A stretch of 64,000 nt of DNA. It comes from Pseudokineococcus lusitanus. GTDB taxonomy: Bacteria; Actinomycetota; Actinomycetes; Actinomycetales; Quadrisphaeraceae. Shown piece by piece: positions 28,738 to 36,916 of the stretch (position 1 is the first letter of the stretch; each line of letters begins with the position of its first letter). The notes below the pieces were generated by a model. The model made no database searches. It saw nothing but the letters and a program-made list of their open reading frames with translations, and was not told where the DNA came from. A program made the position numbers and the translations under genes. The DNA lies in NCBI RefSeq assembly GCF_003751265.1, contig NZ_RJKN01000004.1:124001-188000 (forward strand), given 5' to 3'.

Positions 28738-29330
28738 GGCGTGGGGGCTCCGTCGGGGTCGTCGGTCGTGGCGGTGGTGCCGGTGGTGCCGGTGGTGCGG
28801 GGGCGCCCGGTCGTGCCGGGGCCTCCGGGGCCGTCGGCGGGCGGGGGGCCGCCCGGTGGCCGGCGGCGCAGGACGAGCGCGTCCGAGCCGGGACCGTAGT
28901 AGTCGCGCCTGCGCGCCACCTGCACGAAGCCGTGCCGGTGGTAGAGCCGCAGCGCCGGGGCGTTGCCCGCCTCGACCTCGAGGAGCAGCGCTCCCGCGCC
29001 GAGGGCGGTCGCGTGGTCCTCGCAGGCCGTCAGCAGGGCGTCGCCGAGGCCGCGGCCGCGGGCGGCCGGCGCGGTCGCGACCGTCTGCACGTCGGCGTCG
29101 CCGCCCGCGGCGGCCGCGCCGGCGTACCCGAGGAGGCCGCCCTCGTCGTCGCGGGCCACCCAGTACGCACGGCCGGGCGCGGCGAGCTCGGACCAGAAGG
29201 TCTCGGCGCTCCACGCCGTGGGGCCGAAGAGCTCCGCCTCGAGGGCGGCGACGTCGGCGACGTCCCACCAGCGCATCGGCCGCAGGGCCGGCAGCGCCCC
29301 GGCGGGCGGGCGGACGGGGGCCGTCGTCAC
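28734..29330 (-). CDS. rimI: Ribosomal-protein-alanine N-acetyltransferase RimI-like GNAT
   Basis: 198-residue GNAT acetyltransferase; RimI acetylates the N-terminal alanine of ribosomal protein S18 and is usual beside tsaB/tsaD. The acetyl-CoA site [20 protein letters not shown] and the C-terminal [32 protein letters not shown] are clear. The final 45 residues are a low-complexity Pro/Gly/Thr tail; part of it is encoded by a threefold 9-bp repeat (GGTGGTGCC at 28773-28799), probably from slippage. Both ends overlap neighbours by 4 nt (tsaB upstream, dedA downstream). Confidence 0.9.
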   Translation of the reverse strand: MTTAPVRPPAGALPALRPMRWWDVADVAALEAELFGPTAWSAETFWSELAAPGRAYWVARDDEGGLLGYAGAAAAGGDADVQTVATAPAARGRGLGDALLTACEDHATALGAGALLLEVEAGNAPALRLYHRHGFVQVARRRDYYGPGSDALVLRRRPPGGPPPADGPGGPGTTGRPRTTGTTGTTATTDDPDGAPTP

Positions 29331-30043
29331 CGGACGGGCGCGGGCGCGCCGCGGTCGGCGGTGGCCACGGCGTCGGGGCGCCGCAGGTACAGCGGCTCCA
29401 CGGGGACGAGGGCGAGGGCGCCGCGGCCGGCGAGCGCGTCGGCGGCCACGAGGCCGACCGCGGCCGCGGCCGGGTCGCGCAGGTCGTCGCGGACGGCGCC
29501 GTCGGTCGTCGCCGCCGGCAGGGCGGCCAGGTGGTCGGGGTAGAGGACGGCACCGCGGCCCACCCAGCGGCCGGCGGCACCGGCGACGTCCGCGGCGGCC
29601 CCGACGTCGGGACCGCCGGTGCGCCGCAGCTCGTCCGCCGTCGCGTAGGTGGCCCAGTAGACCTCGCGCCGCCGGGCGTCCGTCGCCACCCCGAGGACGT
29701 CCGGCAGGCCGTCGCCGAGGGCGTCCGCCGTCGCGCGCGCCACCGCGTCGAGGCTGCAGACGCCGTGGACGGGGACGTCGAGCGCGGCGCCGAGCGTCAG
29801 CGCGGCGGCCATGCCGACCCGCAGCCCCGTGTACGGGCCCGGGCCGACCCCGACGACGACGGCGGTGACGTCACGGCGCCCGGCGCCGGCCTCGGCCAGC
29901 ACGTCCTCGACCATCGGCTGGAGCACCTCGGCGTGCCGACGGGGGTCCTGGGCGGCCCGGGCCGCGAGCACGCGGCCGCCGTCGGCGCCCGTGGCGAGGA
30001 GCGCGGCGCTCGCCACGGCGGAGGTGTCGAGGGCCAGCAGCAC
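29327..30043 (-). CDS. tsaB: tRNA threonylcarbamoyladenosine biosynthesis protein TsaB
   Basis: 238-residue TsaB, the non-catalytic partner of TsaD in t6A synthesis. It has the ASKHA-fold N-terminus VLLALDTSAVASAALL, the VVGVGPGPYTGLRVGMAAA motif and VATDARRREVYWATY. The GTG at 30043 is preceded by TACCCT at 6 nt, so this start is leaderless and the gene has its own promoter just downstream of the glycan island. In most actinobacteria tsaE directly precedes tsaB; here the gap is filled by 11.7 kb of sugar-utilisation genes. Confidence 0.94.
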   Translation of the reverse strand: MLLALDTSAVASAALLATGADGGRVLAARAAQDPRRHAEVLQPMVEDVLAEAGAGRRDVTAVVVGVGPGPYTGLRVGMAAALTLGAALDVPVHGVCSLDAVARATADALGDGLPDVLGVATDARRREVYWATYATADELRRTGGPDVGAAADVAGAAGRWVGRGAVLYPDHLAALPAATTDGAVRDDLRDPAAAAVGLVAADALAGRGALALVPVEPLYLRRPDAVATADRGAPAPVR

Positions 30044-30049
30044 GGTCCC

Positions 30050-30055
30050 AGGGTA
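30050..30055 (-). promoter_or_regulatory. -10 hexamer for leaderless tsaB
   Basis: TACCCT on the minus strand ends 6 nt before the tsaB GTG and abuts the GH127 terminator. Confidence 0.6.
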
Positions 30056-30058
30056 GGT

Positions 30059-30092
30059 GCGGCCGGGCGGGGGGGGTCCCCCGCCCGGCCGC
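30059..30092 (-). terminator. Terminator after the GH127 operon
   Basis: Perfect 15-bp stem (GCGGCCGGGCGGGGG with its complement at 30078-30092) around a GGGT loop, 7 nt after the GH127 stop. It isolates the island from tsaB. Confidence 0.75.
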
Positions 30093-30099
30093 GGTCGCC

Positions 30100-32136
30100 T
30101 CAGTCGCCGACCGCCGCGGAGGCGTCGTCGGCGCCGGCGACGGGCAGCCACACCCGCATCGTCGCGGGACCCCGCTCGCCCCAGCCCTCGTACGGGCGGA
30201 GGACGACGTCGACCGGCTCGCCGAGCGGCGCGGCCTCGGTCCCCGCCCCGGGGTAGGGCCAGGCGCCCGCCGCACCGGGGTCGCCCCCGGCGGCGTCGCC
30301 GTCCTCGTCGTCGGGCAGGAGCCGCCCGCGGACGACGACGAGGCCGTCCTCCACCCGCGGGGCCGCGGAGGGGTCGAGGCGGAAGCGGTCCACGTGCGCG
30401 CCGCCCGGCAGGTCGACCGACTCGAGGCAGAGGACCTCGCTGCCGCGCTCGACGGCGACGGCGCCGCGGACGGCGTCGACGCGCGGGTCGGCGCGCACGA
30501 GCCGGGGCGCCGTCGGCAGGCGCAGCACCACCTCGTCGCCGGCGCGGAAGGCGCGGCGGACGACCGCCGTCCCGGGGTCGACGGGGCGGCCGCCGGCCGG
30601 GCCGTCCGGCTCCTCGAGCACCGCCCCGGCGGCCCAGCCGGGGACGCGGACGGACAGCGACCACGCCCGCGGGGCGTCGGCCAGCACGCGGACGCGGACG
30701 ACGCCGTCGACGCCGTCGACCTCCTCGACGTCGACGTCGACGTCGACGGGCGTGCCGTCCGGCAGCGCCGCCCGCACCTCCGCGCCGAGGTGGAGGTGCA
30801 GCTGCAGCCCGTCGTCGTCCGTCGTCGCCACGTAGCCGCCGAGGCTCGCCACGGTGCGCGCGACGTTGGTGGGGCAGCAGGAGACGCCGAACCACGGCGC
30901 CCGCAGCGAGGACGCCGCACGCCCGACGGCCACGTCCTCCGGGGGCACCGAGCCGGGCTCCCGCTGGTGCAGCGTGTTGGTGTAGAAGAACCGCCGCCCG
31001 TCGTGCGACGGCGACGCGGCCACGACGTTGTCGAGCGTGCGCTCGACGAGGTCGGCGTAGCGGGCGGCGCCCGCGCCGCCGCCGGCCAGCAGCAGCCGCC
31101 ACGCGAGCATGACGGACCCGATGCCCGCGCACGTCTCGGCGTAGGCGCGGTCCGGCGGGAGCACGAAGTCCTCGCCGAAGGCCTCGTCCTGGTGCCGCGC
31201 GCCCATGCCGCCCGTGACGTACGTGCGCCGGGCCACGGTGCGCGCCCACTGCCGCCGCACCGCGTCGAGCAGCCCGTCGTCGCCCGTCTCCACGGCGACG
31301 TCGACCGTGCCCGCGGCGAGGTAGGTGGCGCGCACCGCGTGGCCCCGCAGGACCGGGGCCTCGCGCACGGGCACGTCGTCCTGGAAGTAGGAGCGGCCGT
31401 ACTCGACGTCGGCGAGGACGTGGTGGCCGCGGCGCTCGACGAACAGGCGCGCCTGCTCGAGGTAGCGCCGCTCCCCCGTGACGCGGGAGAGCTCGACGAG
31501 CGCAGGCTCCACCTCCGCGTGCCCGCACACCGACTCCACGCCGCCCGGCCCGAAGACGTCGCACAGGTGGTCGGCCGCCCGCACCGCCACGCGGACGAGG
31601 TCGTCGTCGGTGCCCACGGTCCGGGCCCGGGCGACGGCCGCCTGGACGAGGTGGCCCAGGCAGTACAGCTCGTGGCCCCACTCCAGCGCGCTCCACCGCG
31701 GCGCCTGCCCGGGGCGGCCGAACATCGTGCCGAGGTACCCGTCCGGCTCCTGCGCCGCCGCGACGCGCGCGGTGATGGCGCGCACCCGCGCGTCGGCCCA
31801 CGCGTCGCCCGTGCGCCCGTGCTCCCACGACAGGGCCTCGAGGAGCTTGTAGACCTCCGAGTCCGAGAACTCGCGCCCCCGGCGGTCGTGCGGCAGCCGG
31901 CCCTCCACGGCGGCGTCGAAGTTGCCGAGCCAGCCCTCCCGCTCCAGCCAGTGCTCGACGTGGGCGAGGGTCGCGCGGGCGTTGACGTCCTGGCGGCGGG
32001 CCCAGCGGCCGCCGGTCACCCGCACCTCGTCGAGGCCGAGGGGGCGCAGGGCGCCGGTCGAGGGCAGGACCGGGGTGCCGGCGGACGTGCCACCGGTGGC
32101 GGGGGCGGCCGAGGGCGGGGCGGTGAGGGAGGTCAT
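30100..32136 (-). CDS. GH127 beta-L-arabinofuranosidase-like glycoside hydrolase
   Basis: 678-residue cytoplasmic (no signal peptide) DUF1680/GH127 enzyme, expected to release L-arabinose from beta-L-arabinofuranosides. It shows the (alpha/alpha)6 barrel region (PHDRRGREFSDSEVYKLLEALSWE, RTYVTGGMGARHQDEAFGEDF). The zinc-thiolate active site is present: Glu near residue 335 in YAETCAGIG with its Cys, and the Cys pair near 418-419 in FGVSCCPTNVAR, positions almost identical to those of B. longum HypBA1 (Glu338, Cys417, Cys418). A C-terminal beta-sandwich follows. The ATG at 32136 has GGAAAGG upstream. It is the last gene of the SBP-permease-permease-GH127 operon. Confidence 0.9.
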   Translation of the reverse strand: MTSLTAPPSAAPATGGTSAGTPVLPSTGALRPLGLDEVRVTGGRWARRQDVNARATLAHVEHWLEREGWLGNFDAAVEGRLPHDRRGREFSDSEVYKLLEALSWEHGRTGDAWADARVRAITARVAAAQEPDGYLGTMFGRPGQAPRWSALEWGHELYCLGHLVQAAVARARTVGTDDDLVRVAVRAADHLCDVFGPGGVESVCGHAEVEPALVELSRVTGERRYLEQARLFVERRGHHVLADVEYGRSYFQDDVPVREAPVLRGHAVRATYLAAGTVDVAVETGDDGLLDAVRRQWARTVARRTYVTGGMGARHQDEAFGEDFVLPPDRAYAETCAGIGSVMLAWRLLLAGGGAGAARYADLVERTLDNVVAASPSHDGRRFFYTNTLHQREPGSVPPEDVAVGRAASSLRAPWFGVSCCPTNVARTVASLGGYVATTDDDGLQLHLHLGAEVRAALPDGTPVDVDVDVEEVDGVDGVVRVRVLADAPRAWSLSVRVPGWAAGAVLEEPDGPAGGRPVDPGTAVVRRAFRAGDEVVLRLPTAPRLVRADPRVDAVRGAVAVERGSEVLCLESVDLPGGAHVDRFRLDPSAAPRVEDGLVVVRGRLLPDDEDGDAAGGDPGAAGAWPYPGAGTEAAPLGEPVDVVLRPYEGWGERGPATMRVWLPVAGADDASAAVGD

Positions 32137-32210
32137 GGCGAGCCTTTCCGGGACCGGCCCGCCCGTGCGGGCACGTCGGGCGGCGGAGGTGGGGGGAGGG
32201 CGGGCGGGCG

Positions 32211-33110
32211 TCAGCCCTTGAGCGCCCCGGACATGAAGCCGCGGACGTAGTGGCGCTGCAGCGCGAGGAAGAGCAGGACGCACGGCAGGGCGAGCACGGT
32301 GACGCCGGCCTGCGTGGCGCCGTAGTCGACGATCCCCATGACCTGCTGGCGCATGTTGGCCACCGCCAGCGGGAGGGGCATGAGGTTCGAGTCGGTGATG
32401 AGGACCAGCGGGGTGATGAAGTCGTTCCACGCCGCGAGGAAGGCGAAGAGGCCCACGGTGACGAGACCGGGCTTGACCGCCGGCACGAGGACCCGCCGGA
32501 GCGCGCCGAAGGTGCTGCAGCCGTCGACGAGGGCGGACTCCTCCAGCTCGGCGGGGATCGCCTCGAAGGAGATCCGCATCATGAAGGTGGCGAAGGGCAG
32601 CTGGAACATCGTCAGCACCAGCGCCAGCCCCACGAGGCTGTTCTGCAGCCCCAGCTGGGCCAGGAGCACGTACAGCGGGATGAGCAGCGTGGCGTACGGG
32701 ACCATGAGGATCGCCAGCACGAGCAGGAAGAGCAGGTCCTTGCCCGGGAACGAGAACCGCGCGAAGGCGTAGCCGCCGAGCAGCGAGACGCCGAGCGTGA
32801 GGACGACGACGAGGCCGGACACGACCGTGCTGTTGAGCAGGTACCGCCCGACGCCGGCCTGGTAGCCGACGAGCGTCTCGTAGTTGCCGAGCCCCCAGCC
32901 CTCGGACTGCGCGGTGCCGGCCTGCGGGGACACCGACGCCACGCCCGCCCAGATCAACGGGAACAGGAAGATGATGACGAGGCCGCCGGTGAGGACGTAC
33001 GTCGGCGTGCGCGACCACGGCGAGGGGCCGCCGCGGCCCCGGGAGGGGACGGCGTCGGGCCGCCGCGAGGACGGGGGCGGGGCGGGGCGTGCGGGGGCCG
33101 GTGCGCTCAC
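32211..33110 (-). CDS. Carbohydrate ABC transporter permease (MalG type)
   Basis: 299-residue inner-membrane permease of the CUT1 sugar ABC family. Six helices are visible from about residue 37 (YVLTGGLVIIFLFPLIWAG), and the ATPase-contacting EAA loop is at about 210-229 (EESALVDGCSTFGALRRVLV). The N-terminus is a Pro/Arg-rich disordered segment. The GTG at 33110 lies 2 nt from the stop of the partner permease. No ATPase gene is in the cluster, so a shared MsiK-like ATPase from elsewhere is needed, as in many actinobacterial sugar systems. Confidence 0.93.
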   Translation of the reverse strand: MSAPAPARPAPPPSSRRPDAVPSRGRGGPSPWSRTPTYVLTGGLVIIFLFPLIWAGVASVSPQAGTAQSEGWGLGNYETLVGYQAGVGRYLLNSTVVSGLVVVLTLGVSLLGGYAFARFSFPGKDLLFLLVLAILMVPYATLLIPLYVLLAQLGLQNSLVGLALVLTMFQLPFATFMMRISFEAIPAELEESALVDGCSTFGALRRVLVPAVKPGLVTVGLFAFLAAWNDFITPLVLITDSNLMPLPLAVANMRQQVMGIVDYGATQAGVTVLALPCVLLFLALQRHYVRGFMSGALKG

Positions 33111-33112
33111 GG

Positions 33113-34147
33113 TCAGACGTCCTTCCGGCGGAGGGCCTTGAACTGCAGCGCGTTGACGACGACGAGCGCCCCGAGCACGAGGATCGAGAGGGCCGCGGCG
33201 CGGCCGAGGTCGTTCGCGCCGGCGAAGGCGGTCGAGTAGACGAGCTGGACGACGGTGACCGTCGTGTTGTCCGGGCCGCCCTTGGTGAGGATGTAGAACT
33301 GGTCGAAGGCCAGCAGCGAGCCGGTCACGCAGAGGATCGTGCAGAGCGCCAACGACGGCGTCAGCAGCGGCAGCGTGATGTGCCAGAAGCTGCGGAACCG
33401 GCCGGCGCCGTCGATGGAGGCGGCCTCGTAGACGTCGCCCGAGATGCCCTGCAGGCCGACGAGCAGCAGCAGCATGTAGAAGCCGGCGAAGCGCCACACG
33501 ACGAGGGCGACGGTCGACCACAGCGCCGCCGTCGGGGTGCCGAGGAAGGACACCGGGCCGTCGGCGAGGCCGACCCGCTGCAGGAGCGGGCCGAGCGGCC
33601 CGCTCTGCGGCGAGTACAGCGCGTAGAAGAGCAGCGAGGCCGACGCCAGCCCGAGCGCGCTGGGGACGAGGACCGCGGTGCGCACCACGCTGTTCCAGCG
33701 GGTGGCCTCCTGGACGAGCAGCGCGAGCCCGAGGGCGAGCGCGATGAGGATGACGGTCGTGACGACCGTGTAGGTGACGGTGAACTGCACGGCCGGCCCG
33801 AAGAGGCGGTCGCCCACCGCCGCGGTGAAGTTGTCCGGGACGTTGATCCCGCGGCTGCCGGCGAAGAGGCTCCAGTCGGACACCGACATGCGCAGGACGA
33901 GGCCGAGCGGCACGAGGAAGAGCACGAGGACGAACAGGGCCGTGGGGGCGGCGTAGAGCCAGCCCTGCCGGCGGCGGGAGCTGCTGCTGCCCCGTCCGCG
34001 GCCCGGGCGGACCGGCCCGCCGCGCCGGCCGGCCCGGGGAGCGAGCGGGCTGCGCCGCGCGAGCGAGGCGGTGACGGGGTCGTCGCCCGCCCCGGCCGGC
34101 GCCGCGGTCGTGGCGCCCGGCGGCAGCGGGGTGCTGGGTGGGGTCAC
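33113..34147 (-). CDS. Carbohydrate ABC transporter permease (MalF type)
   Basis: 344-residue partner permease of the CUT1 sugar importer. After a 60-residue basic, Ser/Arg-rich cytoplasmic N-terminus (RGRGSSSSRRRQGWL), six helices begin at WLYAAPTALFVLVLFLVPLG. The EAA loop is clear (YEAASIDGAGRFRSFWHITLP). The GTG at 34147 follows a GAGGGGACCTCC stretch. It is downstream of the binding-protein gene, separated by 97 nt that contain a strong hairpin, so permeases are probably made at a lower level than the binding protein. Confidence 0.93.
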   Translation of the reverse strand: MTPPSTPLPPGATTAAPAGAGDDPVTASLARRSPLAPRAGRRGGPVRPGRGRGSSSSRRRQGWLYAAPTALFVLVLFLVPLGLVLRMSVSDWSLFAGSRGINVPDNFTAAVGDRLFGPAVQFTVTYTVVTTVILIALALGLALLVQEATRWNSVVRTAVLVPSALGLASASLLFYALYSPQSGPLGPLLQRVGLADGPVSFLGTPTAALWSTVALVVWRFAGFYMLLLLVGLQGISGDVYEAASIDGAGRFRSFWHITLPLLTPSLALCTILCVTGSLLAFDQFYILTKGGPDNTTVTVVQLVYSTAFAGANDLGRAAALSILVLGALVVVNALQFKALRRKDV

Positions 34148-34201
34148 GGAGGTCCCCTCTCTGCCCGACGGCGGCGGCGGGCGGCGTGCGGTGGTGGGTC
34201 C

Positions 34202-34236
34202 GTCGGCGGCCGCCCCGCTGGGGGGCGGCCGCCGAC
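34202..34236 (-). terminator. Intra-operon hairpin between binding protein and permease genes
   Basis: Perfect 15-bp stem (34202-34216 with 34222-34236), 5-nt loop, no T-tract, 9 nt after the binding-protein stop. It likely acts as a partial terminator or protects the mRNA 3' end, as in malE-malF type operons. Confidence 0.7.
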
Positions 34237-34244
34237 GGCGGGTG

Positions 34245-35552
34245 CTACTGGGACAGCGCCTCGGTGATGGCCTCGTTGTCCTGCTCCAGCGTCCCGGCGT
34301 CGCCGTAGACCTGGTTGCGGAACAGCGTCACCCAGGGGCTGCCGGGGGCGTTGAAGGCCTGCTGGAAGTTCGGGGCGAAGGGCGTGCGGCTGTCGGCCGC
34401 GCCCGCGACCTCGTTGATGACCTGCACGCGCGGGTCCTCCTGCGCGAACTCGTTGTCCGCCAGGTCCGTCCGGGCCGGCGTGACGTCGTTGGCCGCGAGG
34501 ACCTCGACCTGCGCCTCGTCGGACATGAGCCAGGACAGGAAGTTCCAGGCCGCGTCCGGCGCCTCGGAGTCCTTGGAGATGCCGATCCCGTCACCGCCGA
34601 CGAACGTCGAGGCACCGCCGTCGACGCCGGGGATGGGCGTGACGCCGACGTCGACCGTCTCGGAGGTGCCCTGCAGGAGCGTGGCCGGGTACGGCATGAC
34701 CCCGACGCGGCCCTCCTGGAAGTCGGCCACCCACGTCGCGCCCGTCTCGTCGCGCGACGCCGGCGTGACCGCCCCCGCCTCCTGCAGCGTGCGGAAGGTG
34801 TCGTAGACCTCCGTGGCGGCGTCGCCGTCGAGGAGGCTCTCGGTGCCCGCCTCGTCCATGACCTGCTCGCCGGACGCCCACACCATGGGGAACCAGGTGA
34901 AGACGCCGCACCCTCCGCAGTTGCCGCCGAAGGCGGTGCCGTACACGCCCTCTTGGTCGAGGGCCTGGACGGCGAGGGCCTGCTCCTCGTACTCCGCGAG
35001 CGTGGTCGGGCCCTGCTCGGGGTCGAGGCCGGCCTGGCGGTAGAGGTCCTTGTTCCAGAACATCACCGACAGGTCGAGGACGAAGGGCAGCACGTACTGC
35101 TGGTCCTCGTAGGTGCCGGCGTCGAGGTGCCCCTGGTTGATGCTGCCCGCCTCGGGCAGCTCGGCGATCTTGTCCGTGATGTCGGCGAAGAGGCCCGCCT
35201 CGGTCCAGTTGGGCACGTAGACGATGTCGGCGGCGAAGAGGTCGGGCAGGTCGCCGCTGCCGGCCGCGGCGCCGACCCGGGTGACGTAGTCGTCGTTGGG
35301 CGTGATGGTCAGCTCGACCTGGTTCTCGTGGCTCTCGTTGTAGGCGTCCACGAGCAGCTGCGCCTGCGCCTCGAGGGGCGCCCGCGTCCACAGCGTCAGC
35401 GTCGTGCCGTCGTCGACGCCCTCGGGGCCCGCGTCGCTGCTGACGGTCGGCGCGGTGCCGCCGCTGCCGCACGCCGTGAGGCCGGCCAGCGCGCCGGTCG
35501 CCAGGAGGGCGACGAGGCGCCGCGCGCGGCGCGTCCTGGGGGTGGTGGTCAT
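34245..35552 (-). CDS. Sugar ABC transporter substrate-binding lipoprotein
   Basis: 435-residue extracellular solute-binding protein (family 1, CUT1). The lipoprotein signal has basic MTTTPRTRRARRL, hydrophobic VALLATGALAGL and lipobox LTAC with the acylated Cys28. The mature part begins with a Ser/Gly linker, then TLTLWTRAPLEAQAQLLVDAYNE. An unusual CysGlyGlyCys (FGGNCGGCGVF, near residue 210) could form a loop disulfide. The ATG at 35552 follows GGGAGAGACC. The ligand is probably an arabino-oligosaccharide, inferred from the GH127 and modular glycosidase in the same locus. It is read from a LacI-controlled promoter at 35666-35695. Confidence 0.93.
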   Translation of the reverse strand: MTTTPRTRRARRLVALLATGALAGLTACGSGGTAPTVSSDAGPEGVDDGTTLTLWTRAPLEAQAQLLVDAYNESHENQVELTITPNDDYVTRVGAAAGSGDLPDLFAADIVYVPNWTEAGLFADITDKIAELPEAGSINQGHLDAGTYEDQQYVLPFVLDLSVMFWNKDLYRQAGLDPEQGPTTLAEYEEQALAVQALDQEGVYGTAFGGNCGGCGVFTWFPMVWASGEQVMDEAGTESLLDGDAATEVYDTFRTLQEAGAVTPASRDETGATWVADFQEGRVGVMPYPATLLQGTSETVDVGVTPIPGVDGGASTFVGGDGIGISKDSEAPDAAWNFLSWLMSDEAQVEVLAANDVTPARTDLADNEFAQEDPRVQVINEVAGAADSRTPFAPNFQQAFNAPGSPWVTLFRNQVYGDAGTLEQDNEAITEALSQ

Positions 35553-35648
35553 GGTCTCTCCCGCACTCGTCGTCGAGCACCGTCGTCGGTGGTCCCGACG
35601 TGCCGGGCACGCGGCGACCCGCCGCGCGCCGTCGCTGTCGCAACTCTG

Positions 35649-35662
35649 CGAAAGCGGTTGCG
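35649..35662. promoter_or_regulatory. LacI-type operator, site 1
   Basis: CGAAAGCGGTTGCG (plus strand), 12 of 14 positions fitting TGNAANCGNTTNCA with the central CG. It overlaps the expected start point of the binding-protein operon, so binding would repress it. The regulator is presumably the divergent LacI protein. Confidence 0.7.
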
Positions 35663-35665
35663 GAG

Positions 35666-35695
35666 ACCGTGGGCGGACGGCCTCCGGGCTGTCAA
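35666..35695 (-). promoter_or_regulatory. Promoter of the sugar ABC/GH127 operon
   Basis: On the minus strand, consensus TTGACA (35695-35690), an 18-nt spacer and CACGGT (35671-35666). The 5' leader is about 107 nt and starts inside the LacI-type operator. Confidence 0.55.
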
Positions 35696-35714
35696 CGGGT
35701 GTCGCCCACCCGGG

Positions 35715-35720
35715 TATAAC
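35715..35720 (+). promoter_or_regulatory. -10 hexamer for leaderless lacI-type gene
   Basis: TATAAC ends 6 nt before the GTG at 35727, and the divergent operon's -35 is 19 bp away. Binding at site 1 could affect both promoters. Confidence 0.5.
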
Positions 35721-35726
35721 AGTCCG

Positions 35727-36812
35727 GTGACCACCGGGGACGCGCCGCAGGGCCGGGACGACGGGACGTCCGGCGGGTCCGGAGGACGTCCCGGTCCGCC
35801 GCCGGACGACGCGCGCCCGGCGACGCTGCGCGACGTCGCGACGCTCGCCGGCGTCTCCGTCCCCACCGCGTCGAAAGCGCTGAACGGGCGCCCCGACGTC
35901 CGCGAGAGCACCCGTCGCCGCGTGGAGGACGCCGCCGCCCGGCTCGACTTCACGCCCAACACGCTCGCCCAGGGCCTCAGCGCCCGGCGCAGCGGCACGG
36001 TGGGCCTGCTGACGTCCGACCTCGACGGCCGGTTCTCCATCCCGGTGCTCATGGGGGCCGAGGACGCCTTCGGCTTCGAGCGGACGGCCGTCCTGCTCTG
36101 CGACGCCCGCGGCGACGCCATCCGGGAGCAGCACCACCTGCGGGCGCTGCTCGCCCGCCGCGTCGACGGGCTCATCGTCGTCGGCGAGCGCCCCGACGTG
36201 CGGGCCTCCCTCGGCCGCGTGCCCGTCCCCGTCGTCTACGCCTACGCCCCCTCGGACGACCCGGCGGACTGCTCGCTCGTCAGCGACCACGAGGGCGCCG
36301 GCCGCCTCGCCGTCGAGCACCTGCTCGCCACGGGACGGCGGTGCGTCGGCCACATCAGCGGCGACCCCGGCTACGGGGCGACGCGCGACCGCGCGGAGGG
36401 CGCCCGCGCGGCCCTGGCCTCGGCGGGCCTCGAGCTCGCCGGCGGCCGCCCCCTGCTGGGCGCCTGGAGCGAGGAGTGGGGCCGCGGCGCCACCCGCAGC
36501 CTCCTGCGCGCCGAGCCCGGCCTCGACGCGGTCTTCGCCGGCTCGGACCAGGTGGCGCGCGGTGTCCTCGACGCCCTCCGCGAGGAGGGTCGGCGCGTGC
36601 CCGACGACGTGGCCGTCGTCGGCGTCGACAACTGGGAGGCCGTGGCCACCGGTGCGCGCCCGGCGCTGTCGACGGTCGACCTCGACCTCCAGCACCTCGG
36701 CCGGGTGGCGGCCCAGCGGCTGCAGGCCGCGATGGGCGGCTCGCCGAGCCGCGGCGTCGAGCGGCTGCCCGGCCGCCTCGTGGTCCGGGCCTCCAGCGCT
36801 CCCCGCGGCTGA
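35727..36812 (+). CDS. LacI-family transcriptional regulator
   Basis: 361-residue LacI-type repressor. The helix-turn-helix is at about residues 33-54 (TLRDVATLAGVSVPTASKALNG) and is followed by the hinge helix (LDFTPNTLAQGLSARRSG). The periplasmic-binding-protein-like effector domain covers the rest (VGLLTSDLDGRFSIPVLMGAE, VSDHEGAGRLAVEHLL, VFAGSDQVARGVLDAL, VAVVGVDNWEA). A Gly/Asp-rich N-terminal extension of 32 residues precedes the helix-turn-helix; the GTG at 35727 is kept because of the leaderless -10. It is divergent from the ABC/GH127 operon and convergent with the modular glycosidase. Both carry matching operators, so it is probably their common regulator, with an arabinoside as effector (inferred). 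Confidence 0.93.
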   Translation: MTTGDAPQGRDDGTSGGSGGRPGPPPDDARPATLRDVATLAGVSVPTASKALNGRPDVRESTRRRVEDAAARLDFTPNTLAQGLSARRSGTVGLLTSDLDGRFSIPVLMGAEDAFGFERTAVLLCDARGDAIREQHHLRALLARRVDGLIVVGERPDVRASLGRVPVPVVYAYAPSDDPADCSLVSDHEGAGRLAVEHLLATGRRCVGHISGDPGYGATRDRAEGARAALASAGLELAGGRPLLGAWSEEWGRGATRSLLRAEPGLDAVFAGSDQVARGVLDALREEGRRVPDDVAVVGVDNWEAVATGARPALSTVDLDLQHLGRVAAQRLQAAMGGSPSRGVERLPGRLVVRASSAPRG

Positions 36813-36820
36813 CGCGCAGG

Positions 36821-36856
36821 AGGCGCCGTCGCGGACCACCTGCCGCGACGGCGCCT
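36821..36856. terminator. Bidirectional terminator between lacI-type gene and modular glycosidase
   Basis: Perfect 14-bp stem (AGGCGCCGTCGCGG with 36843-36856) and 8-nt loop, 8 nt after the lacI stop and 61 nt from the glycosidase stop. Confidence 0.75.
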
Positions 36857-36916
36857 CCCGTGGTGCCCCCCGGGGCGGCGGAGGAGCGCCGCCCCGGGGT
36901 GGTCGTGCCGGCCGGG